A stretch of DNA of 64,000 nucleotides from Gammaproteobacteria bacterium (GCA_018825305.1 JAHJEO010000017.1:62001-126000), one strand, 5' to 3'; counted from the stretch's first letter, positions 36,147 to 44,755 are shown. Notes: generated by a model from the sequence alone, not told the origin. A program made the numbers and translations.

Positions 36147-36150
36147 ATGA
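36040..36150 (+). CDS. Putative 36-residue junction micro-ORF 2 between ftsE and ftsX
   Basis: It starts at the ATGA shared with micro-ORF 1 and ends at the ATGA shared with ftsX. The peptide begins MSRKQGPRQGMRPPAIVASC and ends in a Gly/Ala-rich tail, matching micro-ORF 1 over the first ~20 residues. Four reading frames (ftsE, two micro-ORFs, ftsX) are thus chained by 4-base overlaps. Whether the peptide accumulates is unknown. Confidence 0.5.
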   Translation: MSRKQGPRQGMRPPAIVASCRRDSAFLVIAGPGAAA

Positions 36151-37046
36151 TCGTCTGGCTCAGGCAGCATCGCAATGCGCTCGCGCTGGCGTTGCGGCGA
36201 CTGGCGGGCGCGCCCGTCAACACCCTGCTTTCGCTGCTCGCCATCGGCGTCGCGCTGGCCTTGCCGGCTGGCGGGCAAATGCTGTATTCCAACGCGCGCT
36301 CCGCACTGCCGGGCCTGTCGGCTTCGCCGCAGATTTCGCTGTTCATGGCGGTCGATGCGAAATCGAAGGACACGCAGGACATTGCGGAGCGACTGCATCG
36401 CTTCGACGGCATCGCAAGCGCAAAGCCGGTGAGCCGCGAGGTTACGCTGGCACGGATGAAGGCCGGGGCGGGGCTGGCCGAGGTGCTCGAGGCCCTGCCG
36501 CAGAATCCCTTTCCCGACGCCTTCGTCGTCAACCCGCGCGACGAACGGCCTGAAGCCATGGAGAAGTTAGCCGCCGAGCTGCGCAAGCTGCCGCGGGTCG
36601 AACACGTCCAGCTCGATTCGGCCTGGGTGCAGCGACTCGATGCCCTGCTGCGGCTGGGGCGCACCGCCGTGTTGCTGCTGGCGCTGCTGCTCGGCGTCGG
36701 CCTGGTCGCCATCACCTTCAACAGCATCCGCCTGCAGGTGCTGACCAGCCGCGCCGAAATCGAGGTCAGCCGGCTGCTGGGCGCGACCGATGCCTTCATC
36801 CGCCGACCGTACTATTGGTTCGGCGCCCTGCAGGGTTTGCTCGGCGGACTCGTGGCCTGGGCCATGGTATTCGGCGCCACGGTCTGGCTGCGCGGGCCGA
36901 TATTCGATCTGGCCAGCCTGTATCGCCTCGACTTCGCGCTGGCGCCGCTGGCGGCAAGCGATGCCGGCCTGATGCTGGTGCTGGCGGCCGCCCTTGGCTG
37001 GACCGGCGCTGCGCTATCGCTGCACGAGACAACGGCCGACAACTGA
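36147..37046 (+). CDS. ftsX: Cell division protein FtsX
   Basis: Membrane partner of FtsE, 299 residues with four transmembrane segments: one near residue 25, a periplasmic domain to about 165, then three near 170-195, 220-245 and 265-290. Typical sequence includes NTLLSLLAIGVALALPAGG, NPFPDAFVV, VEHVQLDSAWVQRLDA and TSRAEIEVSRLLGATDAFIRRPY. Its ATG overlaps the end of the second junction micro-ORF rather than ftsE itself. Confidence 0.95.
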   Translation: MIVWLRQHRNALALALRRLAGAPVNTLLSLLAIGVALALPAGGQMLYSNARSALPGLSASPQISLFMAVDAKSKDTQDIAERLHRFDGIASAKPVSREVTLARMKAGAGLAEVLEALPQNPFPDAFVVNPRDERPEAMEKLAAELRKLPRVEHVQLDSAWVQRLDALLRLGRTAVLLLALLLGVGLVAITFNSIRLQVLTSRAEIEVSRLLGATDAFIRRPYYWFGALQGLLGGLVAWAMVFGATVWLRGPIFDLASLYRLDFALAPLAASDAGLMLVLAAALGWTGAALSLHETTADN

Positions 37047-37128
37047 GCACACCGGACACCTCATGGAACCATCCGGTACCTCGCTGTCACATTCGCCGGC
37101 CACCAAGCGCTGACCCCATTGCCGCCGG

Positions 37129-37737
37129 TCAGGCCTGACGTCGCCAGACCAGGCAGCGATTGTTCGACGGCATCGCCACATCGTCAGCCAGCGCCAGGCC
37201 GGCGCGACGCGCTAACGCATCGAGCGCATCGAAGTCGCGGATGCCCTGGTGCGGGGCACTGGCCTTCAGCGACGCATCGAAGCGCGCATTGCTCTCGCTG
37301 GTGAATTGGCCAGCGTAATTGAATGGGCCATAGGCCACGAAGATCGCCCCCGAGGCCATGACCGCCGGGAGTGCGGAGAACATCGCCTCGACGGCGGACC
37401 ACGGCATGATGTGCAACGTATTCGCCGTGAAGACGGCATCGAATCGTCGTGCCGGCCAGCGCCCCGTGACATCAAGATCGATCGGCTCGGGCGTGTTCGG
37501 CAGGCCGGCTTCGTCGAGCCAGGCACGAATGCCCGGAAGCATTGTCGCGCGGTCCGAGGTTTGCCAGGTCAGGTGAGGCAGGACCGGGGCAAAGTGCACA
37601 GCGTGCTGTCCGGTGCCGCTGCCTATTTCCAGCACGGATGTCCTGTCGGCCAGGAGTCCGCGCAGCACCGCGAGGATGGGATCGCGGTTCTTCTCGCAGG
37701 AGGGGGCGCAGGGCTTGTCTGGCATGTCAGCCATCAT
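37129..37737 (-). CDS. SAM-dependent methyltransferase (DUF938 family)
   Basis: The 202-residue product has the DUF938 pattern: CEKNRDPILAVLRGLL near the N-terminus, the SAM-binding motif SVLEIGSGTGQHAVHFAPVLPHL, WQTSDRA, FDAVFTANTLHIMPW and FVAYGPFNYAGQFTSESNA. The start at 37737 overlaps the dinB stop (ATGA); a second ATG follows at once. The substrate is unknown. Confidence 0.88.
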   Translation of the reverse strand: MMADMPDKPCAPSCEKNRDPILAVLRGLLADRTSVLEIGSGTGQHAVHFAPVLPHLTWQTSDRATMLPGIRAWLDEAGLPNTPEPIDLDVTGRWPARRFDAVFTANTLHIMPWSAVEAMFSALPAVMASGAIFVAYGPFNYAGQFTSESNARFDASLKASAPHQGIRDFDALDALARRAGLALADDVAMPSNNRCLVWRRQA

Positions 37738-38894
37738 GCCGGATTTTCCAGTTGCAGCTCCCCCTGCGTCGATTCCGCGACAGGCATTTCCGCATCCTCC
37801 TTTTGCAAACTGCTCACCCGCACGCCCAGCAAGCGCAGCCGCTTGTCGAGCGGCACACGCCGCAGGCATTCGCCGGCGGCGCGACGGATCGTCGCCGCAT
37901 CTGCGGTGGCAGCCGCCAGGGTCACGTCGCGGGTCACCGTCTGGAAGTCATCGTAGCGCAGCTTGATGCCGACCGTGCGACCGACGACGTTTTTGCGCTC
38001 GAGGTCGCCGGCCACGCGCTGGCACAGGGCCGTGAATATTTCACCAAGCCGGTCGCGGTCGCGGCGCGGGTGGAGATCCGTCTCGAAGGTGGTTTCGCGG
38101 CTGATCGACTTCGGCTCCGAACGCGTCACCAGCGGCCGGTCGTCTATGCCGTGCGCCGCATCGTGCAGCCAGGAACCGTAGCTGCGGCCGAACTGCAGCT
38201 GCAGGAACTCCGGCTCCGCAGCGGCCAGTTCGGCGATGGTCGCAATGCCGAGGCCGGCCAGCTTCTCCGTCGCCTTCGGCCCGATGCCGTTGATCTTGCG
38301 CACGGGCAGGGGCCAGATGCGCGCGGGGATGTCGGCCATGCCAAGGAGGGTGATGCCGTCCGGCTTTTGCAGGTCGGAGCAGATCTTGGAGAGCAGCTTG
38401 TTCGGGGTGATGCCGATGGAGCAGCTCAGGCCGGTGGCGTCCTTCACCGCCTGCTTGATGCGCCGGGCCAGCGCCTCGGTTTCGCCCGCGACATCGGTCA
38501 GGTCGATGTAGATCTCGTCGATGCCGCGATCCTCGATCTGCGGGGCGATGCTCGCGACGGCCGCCTTGAACAGGCGCGAATGGTGGCGGTAGGCATCGAA
38601 GTCGACCGGCAGCAGGATGGCGTCGGGAGCGAGGCGGGCGGCCTTCATGGTACCCATGCCGGAATGCACGCCCAGCGCCCGGGCTTCGTAGGTGGCGGTG
38701 GTGAGTACGCCGCGGCCTATATAGTCGCGCAGGCGGGCGAAGCGGCGGCTGCCATCGGGCAGGGTTTCCGGCTGTTGCGCCCGGCGCCCGCCGATGGCGA
38801 CGGGCTGGCCGCGCAATTCGGGGTACTTCAGCAGTTCGACGGAGGCGTAGAACGCGTCCATGTCGAGGTGGGCGATGCGGCGATTCGACGTCAT
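37734..38894 (-). CDS. dinB: DNA polymerase IV
   Basis: Y-family translesion polymerase, 386 residues. The catalytic acidic residues lie in HLDMDAFYASVE near the N-terminus and in RGIDEIYIDLTD near residue 120. The thumb HhH motifs (KINGIGPKATEKLAGLGI) and the little-finger domain follow. A C-terminal tail without a recognisable beta-clamp motif ends in QLENPA. It is divergent from rpoH. No LexA box was identified upstream. Confidence 0.95.
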   Translation of the reverse strand: MTSNRRIAHLDMDAFYASVELLKYPELRGQPVAIGGRRAQQPETLPDGSRRFARLRDYIGRGVLTTATYEARALGVHSGMGTMKAARLAPDAILLPVDFDAYRHHSRLFKAAVASIAPQIEDRGIDEIYIDLTDVAGETEALARRIKQAVKDATGLSCSIGITPNKLLSKICSDLQKPDGITLLGMADIPARIWPLPVRKINGIGPKATEKLAGLGIATIAELAAAEPEFLQLQFGRSYGSWLHDAAHGIDDRPLVTRSEPKSISRETTFETDLHPRRDRDRLGEIFTALCQRVAGDLERKNVVGRTVGIKLRYDDFQTVTRDVTLAAATADAATIRRAAGECLRRVPLDKRLRLLGVRVSSLQKEDAEMPVAESTQGELQLENPA

Positions 38895-38973
38895 GAATTC
38901 AATAGCTTACAGGCGAACAGACTTCGTGGTGCGATGGTCACAGCCAAGCGAGCGAAGAAGGTCAAACTAGAAC

Positions 38974-39003
38974 TTGACTAATTTAGTATGGAACTTGTTA
39001 TAC
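38974..39003 (+). promoter_or_regulatory. Sigma-70-type promoter of rpoH
   Basis: TTGACT and TTATAC are separated by 18 bases. Transcription would start near 39010, within the left arm of the CIRCE operator. Confidence 0.65.
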
Positions 39004-39034
39004 TTTTGGCACTCATATGGCGCGAGTGCCAAAA
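39004..39034 (+). promoter_or_regulatory. CIRCE element (HrcA operator) upstream of rpoH
   Basis: A perfect 11-base inverted repeat with nine-base spacer: TTTTGGCACTC-N9-GAGTGCCAAAA. The inner part matches CIRCE (TTAGCACTC-N9-GAGTGCTAA) in arm sequence and exact spacing, with GG/CC replacing AG/CT. It directly follows the -10 box, so bound HrcA would block rpoH transcription. HrcA control of rpoH is, from comparative work, a betaproteobacterial trait. Confidence 0.88.
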
Positions 39035-39078
39035 AGCGCTTTGCCGATGCTAAGATTGAATCAAGGAGGACGAAAACC

Positions 39079-39966
<888 letters not shown>

Positions 39967-39987
39967 GCGCCCGCTTCGCCAGAGAAC

Positions 39988-40014
39988 AATGGGCTGCCTC
40001 GGCAGCCCATTTTC
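39988..40014. terminator. Bidirectional terminator between rpoH and sco
   Basis: Perfect ten-base stem ATGGGCTGCC/GGCAGCCCAT with a two-base gap, followed by TTTC on the plus strand. It lies between convergent genes. Confidence 0.8.
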
Positions 40015-40642
40015 ATTTGGCGGCGAGCAGAAGGCGCAGGTCGGCGGCGATGTCGGCGGCCGGCGCGCCATGGCGCACATACAGCCGCACGCGGCCCTGA
40101 GGATCGAAGACATAGCTGCCGGCAGTGTGGTCTAGGGTATAGCCGCCGCTTGATCCGGTCGCCTGCCGGCTGTAGAACACCTTGAATTCCTTCGCCGTCG
40201 CGTCGGTGGTGGCGGCGTCGCCGCGCAGGCCGATGAAGCCGGGATCGAATTGCGTCATGTACTCGGCGATCAGCGCCGGCGTGTCGCGCTCGGGATCGAG
40301 AGTGACGAACACCACCTGCAGACGCGCCGCGTCCTTGCCCAGCAGCTTTGCCACCTCGGCCATGGCCGACAGCGTGGTCGGGCAGACATCCGGGCACTGG
40401 GCGTAGCCGAAGAACAGCACCACCGCCTTGCCGCGGAACTCGGCCAGCCGCCGCACCTGTCCGGTGGCATCCGGCAGGGCGAAATCGCGGCCCCAATCCG
40501 TGGTGCCGCTGATGTCCGTGGCACGGAAGGCCGGCGCACCATCGCCACAGCCGGCCAGGACCAGCGTTGCAACCGCGAGCAGCGTTCTCGCAAGCCGCGA
40601 AAAAGCCCTTCTTCCAACACATATATTTACGGTTGCAATCAT
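40013..40642 (-). CDS. sco: SCO1/SenC-family copper chaperone
   Basis: Membrane-anchored thioredoxin-fold protein that helps assemble the CuA centre of cytochrome oxidase. The 209-residue product has a lipoprotein-like or anchor signal (LLAVATLVLAGC), LPDATGQVRRLAEFRGKAVVLFFGYAQCPDVCPTT with the copper CxxxC, and the distal His in YTLDHTAGSYVFD. It is divergent from the oxidase operon, sharing a control region with an FNR-type palindrome; in many relatives sco lies at the operon's far end instead. Confidence 0.94.
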   Translation of the reverse strand: MIATVNICVGRRAFSRLARTLLAVATLVLAGCGDGAPAFRATDISGTTDWGRDFALPDATGQVRRLAEFRGKAVVLFFGYAQCPDVCPTTLSAMAEVAKLLGKDAARLQVVFVTLDPERDTPALIAEYMTQFDPGFIGLRGDAATTDATAKEFKVFYSRQATGSSGGYTLDHTAGSYVFDPQGRVRLYVRHGAPAADIAADLRLLLAAK

Positions 40643-40672
40643 TTGAACCTAAAGATACACTCGATAAAAAGG

Positions 40673-40686
40673 TTGATCTAGATCAA
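40673..40686. promoter_or_regulatory. Perfect FNR/ANR-type palindrome
   Basis: TTGATCTAGATCAA matches the consensus TTGAT-N4-ATCAA exactly. It lies between divergent sco and the DUF2244-coxB operon, 31 bases from the sco ATG and 52 bases from the ATG at 40738, so oxygen-responsive control of both is plausible. Whether it activates or represses depends on the promoter position, which was not resolved. Confidence 0.82.
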
Positions 40687-40737
40687 CAAAATCCCGTCCA
40701 GGGGTCAAGTGGATTCTAAACGAGGGGTTTCTTAGCG

Positions 40738-41073
40738 ATGGGATGGGTGATCGAAGGCAGCCGGTCCGCTTCGTGGCGACCGCCCCCCGCTTCCCGCCAG
40801 GTGGCACGCTCGCCGCTATTCCCCGTTTTCGTCGTGCTCGCCGCGATTTCCCTGACCATCGCCATCGTCTTCGCCTGCTTCGGCGCCTGGCCGGTGCTGC
40901 CGTTCGCCGGACTGGAACTCGCCGCGCTCGGCTGGGCCATGCGTCGTTGCGGCGGCGCGCCTGCCGCCGTCCCGCTACCGCCGACTTTTTGCGCCGCCAG
41001 CGGGGCGTGCCAGCGCCGCCCCCTGCCCACCTATCTGATTCGCACGATCAACCTGAGGAGGAAGCCGTCTTGA
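40738..41073 (+). pseudogene. DUF2244 family protein, apparently truncated at a dispersed-motif copy
   Basis: The first ~75 residues match the N-terminal half of DUF2244 membrane proteins that usually precede coxB: two hydrophobic segments with LFPVFVVLAAISLTIAIVFA and FGAWPVLPFAGLELAALGWAM. Normal members continue for another ~70-80 residues with a beta domain. Here the similarity stops at the dispersed-motif copy (40966-40990) and the rest (PPTFCAASGACQRR...) is unrelated. The stop overlaps the TTG start of coxB. It may still be translated as a 111-residue remnant; I call it broken. Confidence 0.65.
40966..40990 (-). repeat. Dispersed 25-bp motif, copy 12 (break point in DUF2244 gene)
   Basis: Three mismatches to the consensus, sharing GTAGCGG with the lolB copy at 25224. 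It is read in the remnant as VPLPPTF. Confidence 0.78.
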
Positions 41074-42227
41074 AGAACCTCGTCCGACTGGCGCCGCTGT
41101 TCGCAGCGCTGTCACCGCTGCCGGCACTGGCCGACTACAAGTGGAACTTCCCCGAACCGGTCACGCCGGTCGCGCGCGACACGCTGAACATCCACAACGA
41201 GTTCATGCTGATCATCACCATCCTGTTCGTGGTGGTGTTCGCCATCATGATCTATTCGATGGTCAAGCATCGCAAGAGCGTCGGCCACCAACCGGCGAAA
41301 TTCACCGGCCCGACCGGCAGGATCCAGTGGTTCTGGGCCATCGTGCCCTTCGCCATCCTGCTGTTCATCGACTTCGTGCTGATGGGCATCCCGGCGGTGC
41401 ACGCCATCATCGACATGGAGGACACCAAGACCCGTGCCGACATGGTGCTCAAGGTCACCGGCATGCAGTGGAAGTGGCAGTACGAATATCCCGAGGCCGG
41501 CGTCAAATTCATCTCGACCATGTCCACGCCACGCGAGCAGATCGAGAACAAGGCCGCCAAGGGCGAACACTACCTGCTCGAGGTCGACAACCCGGTTTAC
41601 CTGCCGGTCGGCAAGAAGGTGCGCGTGCTGCTGACGGCGACCGACGTCATCCACACCTGGTGGGTGCCGCAGTTCGGCGTCAAGCGCGACGCCATCCCCG
41701 GTTTCCTGCGCGAAACCTGGGTCAAGATCGAGAAGCCCGGCATCTATCGCGGCCAGTGCGCCGAGCTCTGCGGCAAGGACCACGGCTACATGCCGGTGGT
41801 GGTGCATGCCGTGCCCGAGCCCGAGTATCTGGCCTGGCTCGACACGAAGAAGGCCGAGCAGGCCGCGGCAGCCGGCGGCGCCGACCGCGCCTGGAGCAAG
41901 GACGAGCTGCTGGCCAAGGGCAAGGATGTCTACGAGAAACAGTGCTCGGTCTGCCACCAGCCCGAGGGCCAGGGCATGCCGCCCGCCTTCCCCGCGCTGA
42001 AAGGCAGCAAGATCGTCACTGGCCCGCTGCTCTCGCCAGAGGGCCGGATCATCGCCGACAGCCATGTCGACCGCGTCCTCAACGGCAAGGCCGGCACGGC
42101 GATGCAGGCCTTCAAGGGCACGCTGAACGACGTCGAGCTCGCGGCCGTCATCACCTTCGAGCGCAATGCGCTCGGCAACAGCAAGGGCGACATGATCCAG
42201 CCCGCCCAGATCAAGTCTTTGCGCTAA
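41070..42227 (+). CDS. coxB: Cytochrome c oxidase subunit II with C-terminal cytochrome c domain
   Basis: CoxB takes electrons from cytochrome c at its CuA centre. The 385-residue product has a signal peptide (ALSPLPALA), two transmembrane helices near residues 45-70 and 90-115, the CuA ligands GQCAELCGKDHGYMP with the upstream His in VIHTWWVPQFG, and a fused cytochrome c domain (CSVCHQPEGQGMPP) as in caa3-type oxidases. The start is a TTG preceded by GAGGAGG nine bases upstream, overlapping the stop of the DUF2244 remnant. It is followed by a 155-base junction element before ctaD. Confidence 0.95.
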   Translation: MKNLVRLAPLFAALSPLPALADYKWNFPEPVTPVARDTLNIHNEFMLIITILFVVVFAIMIYSMVKHRKSVGHQPAKFTGPTGRIQWFWAIVPFAILLFIDFVLMGIPAVHAIIDMEDTKTRADMVLKVTGMQWKWQYEYPEAGVKFISTMSTPREQIENKAAKGEHYLLEVDNPVYLPVGKKVRVLLTATDVIHTWWVPQFGVKRDAIPGFLRETWVKIEKPGIYRGQCAELCGKDHGYMPVVVHAVPEPEYLAWLDTKKAEQAAAAGGADRAWSKDELLAKGKDVYEKQCSVCHQPEGQGMPPAFPALKGSKIVTGPLLSPEGRIIADSHVDRVLNGKAGTAMQAFKGTLNDVELAAVITFERNALGNSKGDMIQPAQIKSLR

Positions 42228-42237
42228 GGAGAAATCA

Positions 42238-42381
42238 ATGGCCCCCACGCTCACTTTGTGCGGCAAAGCCGCATCCCGCTTCGCGGGACCAGCCTTCGGC
42301 TGTCCTGCGGCCTTCGGCCTTGTGTTCGCTGCCCCCACAGGGGGCTCAGCCTCCCTCGGGGCGACCCTTCGGGAGATCTGA
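42238..42381 (+). CDS. Putative 47-residue junction micro-ORF between coxB and ctaD
   Basis: The ORF has its own ribosome-binding site (TAAGGAG, overlapping the coxB stop) seven bases before the ATG. It stays open through the whole element and stops at TGA one base before the ctaD ATG (TGACATG). The peptide begins MAPTLTLCGKAASRFAGPAF and has no domain. The TAAGGAG-ATG may be the original ctaD start site, with the element inserted immediately after the initiation codon. A stable product is not implied. Confidence 0.5.
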   Translation: MAPTLTLCGKAASRFAGPAFGCPAAFGLVFAAPTGGSASLGATLREI

Positions 42382-42382
42382 C
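42238..42382 (+). repeat. Intercistronic hairpin element, coxB/ctaD copy
   Basis: It starts ATGGCCCCCACGCTCAC and holds a chain of small stems: GCGGCAAAGCCGC, CCCGCTTCGCGGG, CAGCCTTCGGCTG, GGCCTTCGGCC, CCCCCACAGGGGG and CCCTTCGGG. Several have TTCG loops. It ends in CCTTCGGGAGATCTGACATG, where GGGAG serves as the ctaD ribosome-binding site. Confidence 0.8.
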
Positions 42383-43990
42383 ATGAACATTGCGACCACC
42401 ACCGTTCCAGGCCACGCCGGCGAACATCACGGCGAGCACTACCCCGGCGGCATCCTGCGCTGGCTGACCACGACGAACCACAAGGACATCGGCACGATGT
42501 ACCTGACGTTCGCGCTGATCATGTTCTTCGTCGGCGGCGGCATGATCCTCGCCGTCCGCGCCGAACTGTGGCAGCCCGGCCTGCAGCTGATGCAGCCGGA
42601 ATTCTTCAACCAGCTGATCGGCATCCACGCCCTGGTGATGATCTTCGCCGCGCTGATGCCGGCCGCCACCGGCTTCGCCAACTGGCAGATCCCGCTGATG
42701 ATCGGCGCCCCCGACATGGCGCTGCCGCGGGTCAACAACTGGGGCTTCTGGCTACTGCCGCCGGCGGCGATCCTCTTGACCCTGCCCTTCGTCCTCGCCC
42801 TGTTCGGCATCGGCGACGGCGCGCTGGCGACAGGCTGGACCTTCTACGCACCGCTGTCGGTGCAGGGTGGCCTCGGCGTCGACTTCGCCATCTTCGCCGT
42901 GCATATCCTCGGCGTCTCGTCGATCCTCGGCTCCATCAACATCATCGTCACCATCTTCAACATGCGCGCGCCCGGCATGACCATGATGAAGCTGCCGCTG
43001 TTCGCCTGGGGCTGGCTGATCACCGCCTTCCTGCTGATCGCCACCATCCCGGTGCTGGCCGGCGCGGTGACCATGCTGCTGACCGACCGCCACTTCGGCA
43101 CCCATTTCTTCAATGCGGCCGGCGGCGGCGACCCGATCCTGTTCCAGCACCTGTTCTGGTTCTTCGGCCATCCCGAGGTGTACATCCTGCTGCTGCCGAT
43201 CTGGGGCCTGATGCCGCACGTGCTGTCCACCTTCTCGCGAAAGCCGATCTACGGCTACAAGGCGCAGGTGTGGGGCTTCATCGGCATCGGCGCGCTGTCG
43301 GTGGTGGTCTGGGCCCACCACTTCTTCACCGTCGGCATGCCGGTGCCGGCGCTGATCTACTTCATGTTCAGCACCATGCTGATCTCGCTGCCGCTGGCGG
43401 TGCTGTTCTTCTGCTGGATTGCGACGATGTGGAAGGGCGCAATGAGCTTCGAGACGCCGATGCTGTTCGCCACCGGCTTCATCGTGCTGTTCGGCATCGC
43501 CGGCCTCACCGGCCTGGTGCTGGCCGACGTCGCCGCCGATGCGCAGTACCACCACAGCTACTTCGTGGTCGCCCACTTCCACTACGCGCTGTTCGCCGGC
43601 GGCATCATGGGCGTGATGACGGGCGTCTACTACTGGCTGCCCAAATGGACCGGCCACATGTACTCCGAGACGCTCGGCAAGTGGCATTTCTGGCTCACCG
43701 TCGTGTCGTTCAACCTGACCTTCCTGCCGCAGTTCTTCCTCGGCCTCGCCGGCATGCCGCGGCGCATTCCCGACTACGCGCTGCAATTCACCGAGTTCAA
43801 CATGATCTCGACCGTGGCCGCCTTCGCCCTCGGCCTGTCGCAACTGCTGTTCGCGTACAACATCTGGAAATGCGTCAAGGGTGGCCCGAAGGCGAGCGAC
43901 AAGGTGTGGGAAGGCGCGGAAGGCCTCGAATGGCAGCTGCCCTCGCCGCCGCCCCACCACTCGTGGGAAACCCAGCCGGTGATCAAGTGA
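42383..43990 (+). CDS. ctaD: Cytochrome c oxidase subunit I
   Basis: Catalytic heme a/a3-CuB subunit, 535 residues with twelve transmembrane segments. It has the heme a ligand in GIHALVMIFAALMP, the CuB and cross-linked tyrosine region WFFGHPEVYILLLP near residue 265, the HH pair in VVWAHHFFTVGMP, the K-channel region, and the heme ligands in SYFVVAHFHYALFAGG near 395. Its stop overlaps the next small gene (TGATG). It is preceded by the junction element that supplies its ribosome-binding site. Confidence 0.98.
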   Translation: MNIATTTVPGHAGEHHGEHYPGGILRWLTTTNHKDIGTMYLTFALIMFFVGGGMILAVRAELWQPGLQLMQPEFFNQLIGIHALVMIFAALMPAATGFANWQIPLMIGAPDMALPRVNNWGFWLLPPAAILLTLPFVLALFGIGDGALATGWTFYAPLSVQGGLGVDFAIFAVHILGVSSILGSINIIVTIFNMRAPGMTMMKLPLFAWGWLITAFLLIATIPVLAGAVTMLLTDRHFGTHFFNAAGGGDPILFQHLFWFFGHPEVYILLLPIWGLMPHVLSTFSRKPIYGYKAQVWGFIGIGALSVVVWAHHFFTVGMPVPALIYFMFSTMLISLPLAVLFFCWIATMWKGAMSFETPMLFATGFIVLFGIAGLTGLVLADVAADAQYHHSYFVVAHFHYALFAGGIMGVMTGVYYWLPKWTGHMYSETLGKWHFWLTVVSFNLTFLPQFFLGLAGMPRRIPDYALQFTEFNMISTVAAFALGLSQLLFAYNIWKCVKGGPKASDKVWEGAEGLEWQLPSPPPHHSWETQPVIK

Positions 43991-44115
43991 TGAACGCGAG
44001 CTTCACCGATGCCGAACTCGCGCAGCGCCGTGCCGCCTCGCGCAGGATGGCGTGGCTGATCGGCGCCGCCGTGCTCGCGCTCTACGTCATCGGCTTCTTC
44101 TTCAAGCGCGGATGA
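43990..44115 (+). CDS. Small membrane protein of the cytochrome oxidase operon
   Basis: The 41-residue product has one transmembrane helix (MAWLIGAAVLALYVIGFFF) after a short charged N-terminus (FTDAELAQRRAASRR). Small proteins of this kind between ctaD and ctaG are conserved in betaproteobacteria and annotated as cytochrome oxidase small assembly proteins. It overlaps the ctaD stop and ends four bases before ctaG. Confidence 0.85.
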   Translation: MNASFTDAELAQRRAASRRMAWLIGAAVLALYVIGFFFKRG

Positions 44116-44119
44116 GCGC

Positions 44120-44755
44120 ATGACCGCGTCTCACGCCCCGCTGGTGAAGCGCCTGCTGCTGATCGTGGCCGGGGCTTTTGCCTTCGGCTTCGCCCTGGTC
44201 CCCCTCTACGACGTGTTCTGCGAGGCGACCGGTTTCAACGGCAAGACCAGTGGCCAGGCGGCTGCCGTGCCGGCGGTCATCCGCGACGGCTTCGGCGTCG
44301 GCGGGCTGACGGCCGGCACGGCGGTCGCCGCGCCGGCACCCTCGGCGATCGACCGCAGCCGCACCGTGGCCGTCGAGTTCACCGGCACCGTGATGCCCGG
44401 CCTGCCGTGGGAGATGCGCCCGCTCACCGTCAGCCTCGATACCCATCCGGGCGCGATGCAGCAAGTACGCTACCTGGTGCGCAACACCTCGAGCCGCACC
44501 ATCACCGGCCAGGCCGTGCCCAGCGTGACGCCGGGCCAGGCCGCGCAGCACTTCGACAAGATCGAATGCTTCTGTTTCAGCCAGCAGACGCTGGCCCCCG
44601 GCGAGTCCAGGGAAATGCCGCTGACCTTCATCGTCAAGCCGGACATCGACAGCGACATTCGCCACATCACCCTTTCCTACGCATTCTTCAGCATCGACGG
44701 CCAGCGCAACACGCTTACGAGCGCGCCGACCGCCAAACCGGAGGCCAAGCAATGA
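44120..44755 (+). CDS. ctaG: Cytochrome c oxidase assembly protein CtaG/Cox11
   Basis: Membrane-anchored copper chaperone that delivers CuB to subunit I. The 211-residue product has an N-terminal anchor (LLLIVAGAFAFGFALVPLYDVFCEATGF) and an Ig-like periplasmic domain with the copper motif IECFCFSQQTLAPGE. It overlaps the coxC gene by 4 bases. An insertion after residue ~45 (Ala/Val/Pro-rich, AVPAVIRDGFGVGG) seems longer than in common homologues. Confidence 0.95.
   Translation: MTASHAPLVKRLLLIVAGAFAFGFALVPLYDVFCEATGFNGKTSGQAAAVPAVIRDGFGVGGLTAGTAVAAPAPSAIDRSRTVAVEFTGTVMPGLPWEMRPLTVSLDTHPGAMQQVRYLVRNTSSRTITGQAVPSVTPGQAAQHFDKIECFCFSQQTLAPGESREMPLTFIVKPDIDSDIRHITLSYAFFSIDGQRNTLTSAPTAKPEAKQ

Noticed and set aside
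39004-39034. The rpoH inverted repeat as a transcription terminator or RNA thermometer
   Set aside because: It lies directly after the -10 box and has exact CIRCE spacing; an operator explains it better, although a structural role in the RNA is not excluded.
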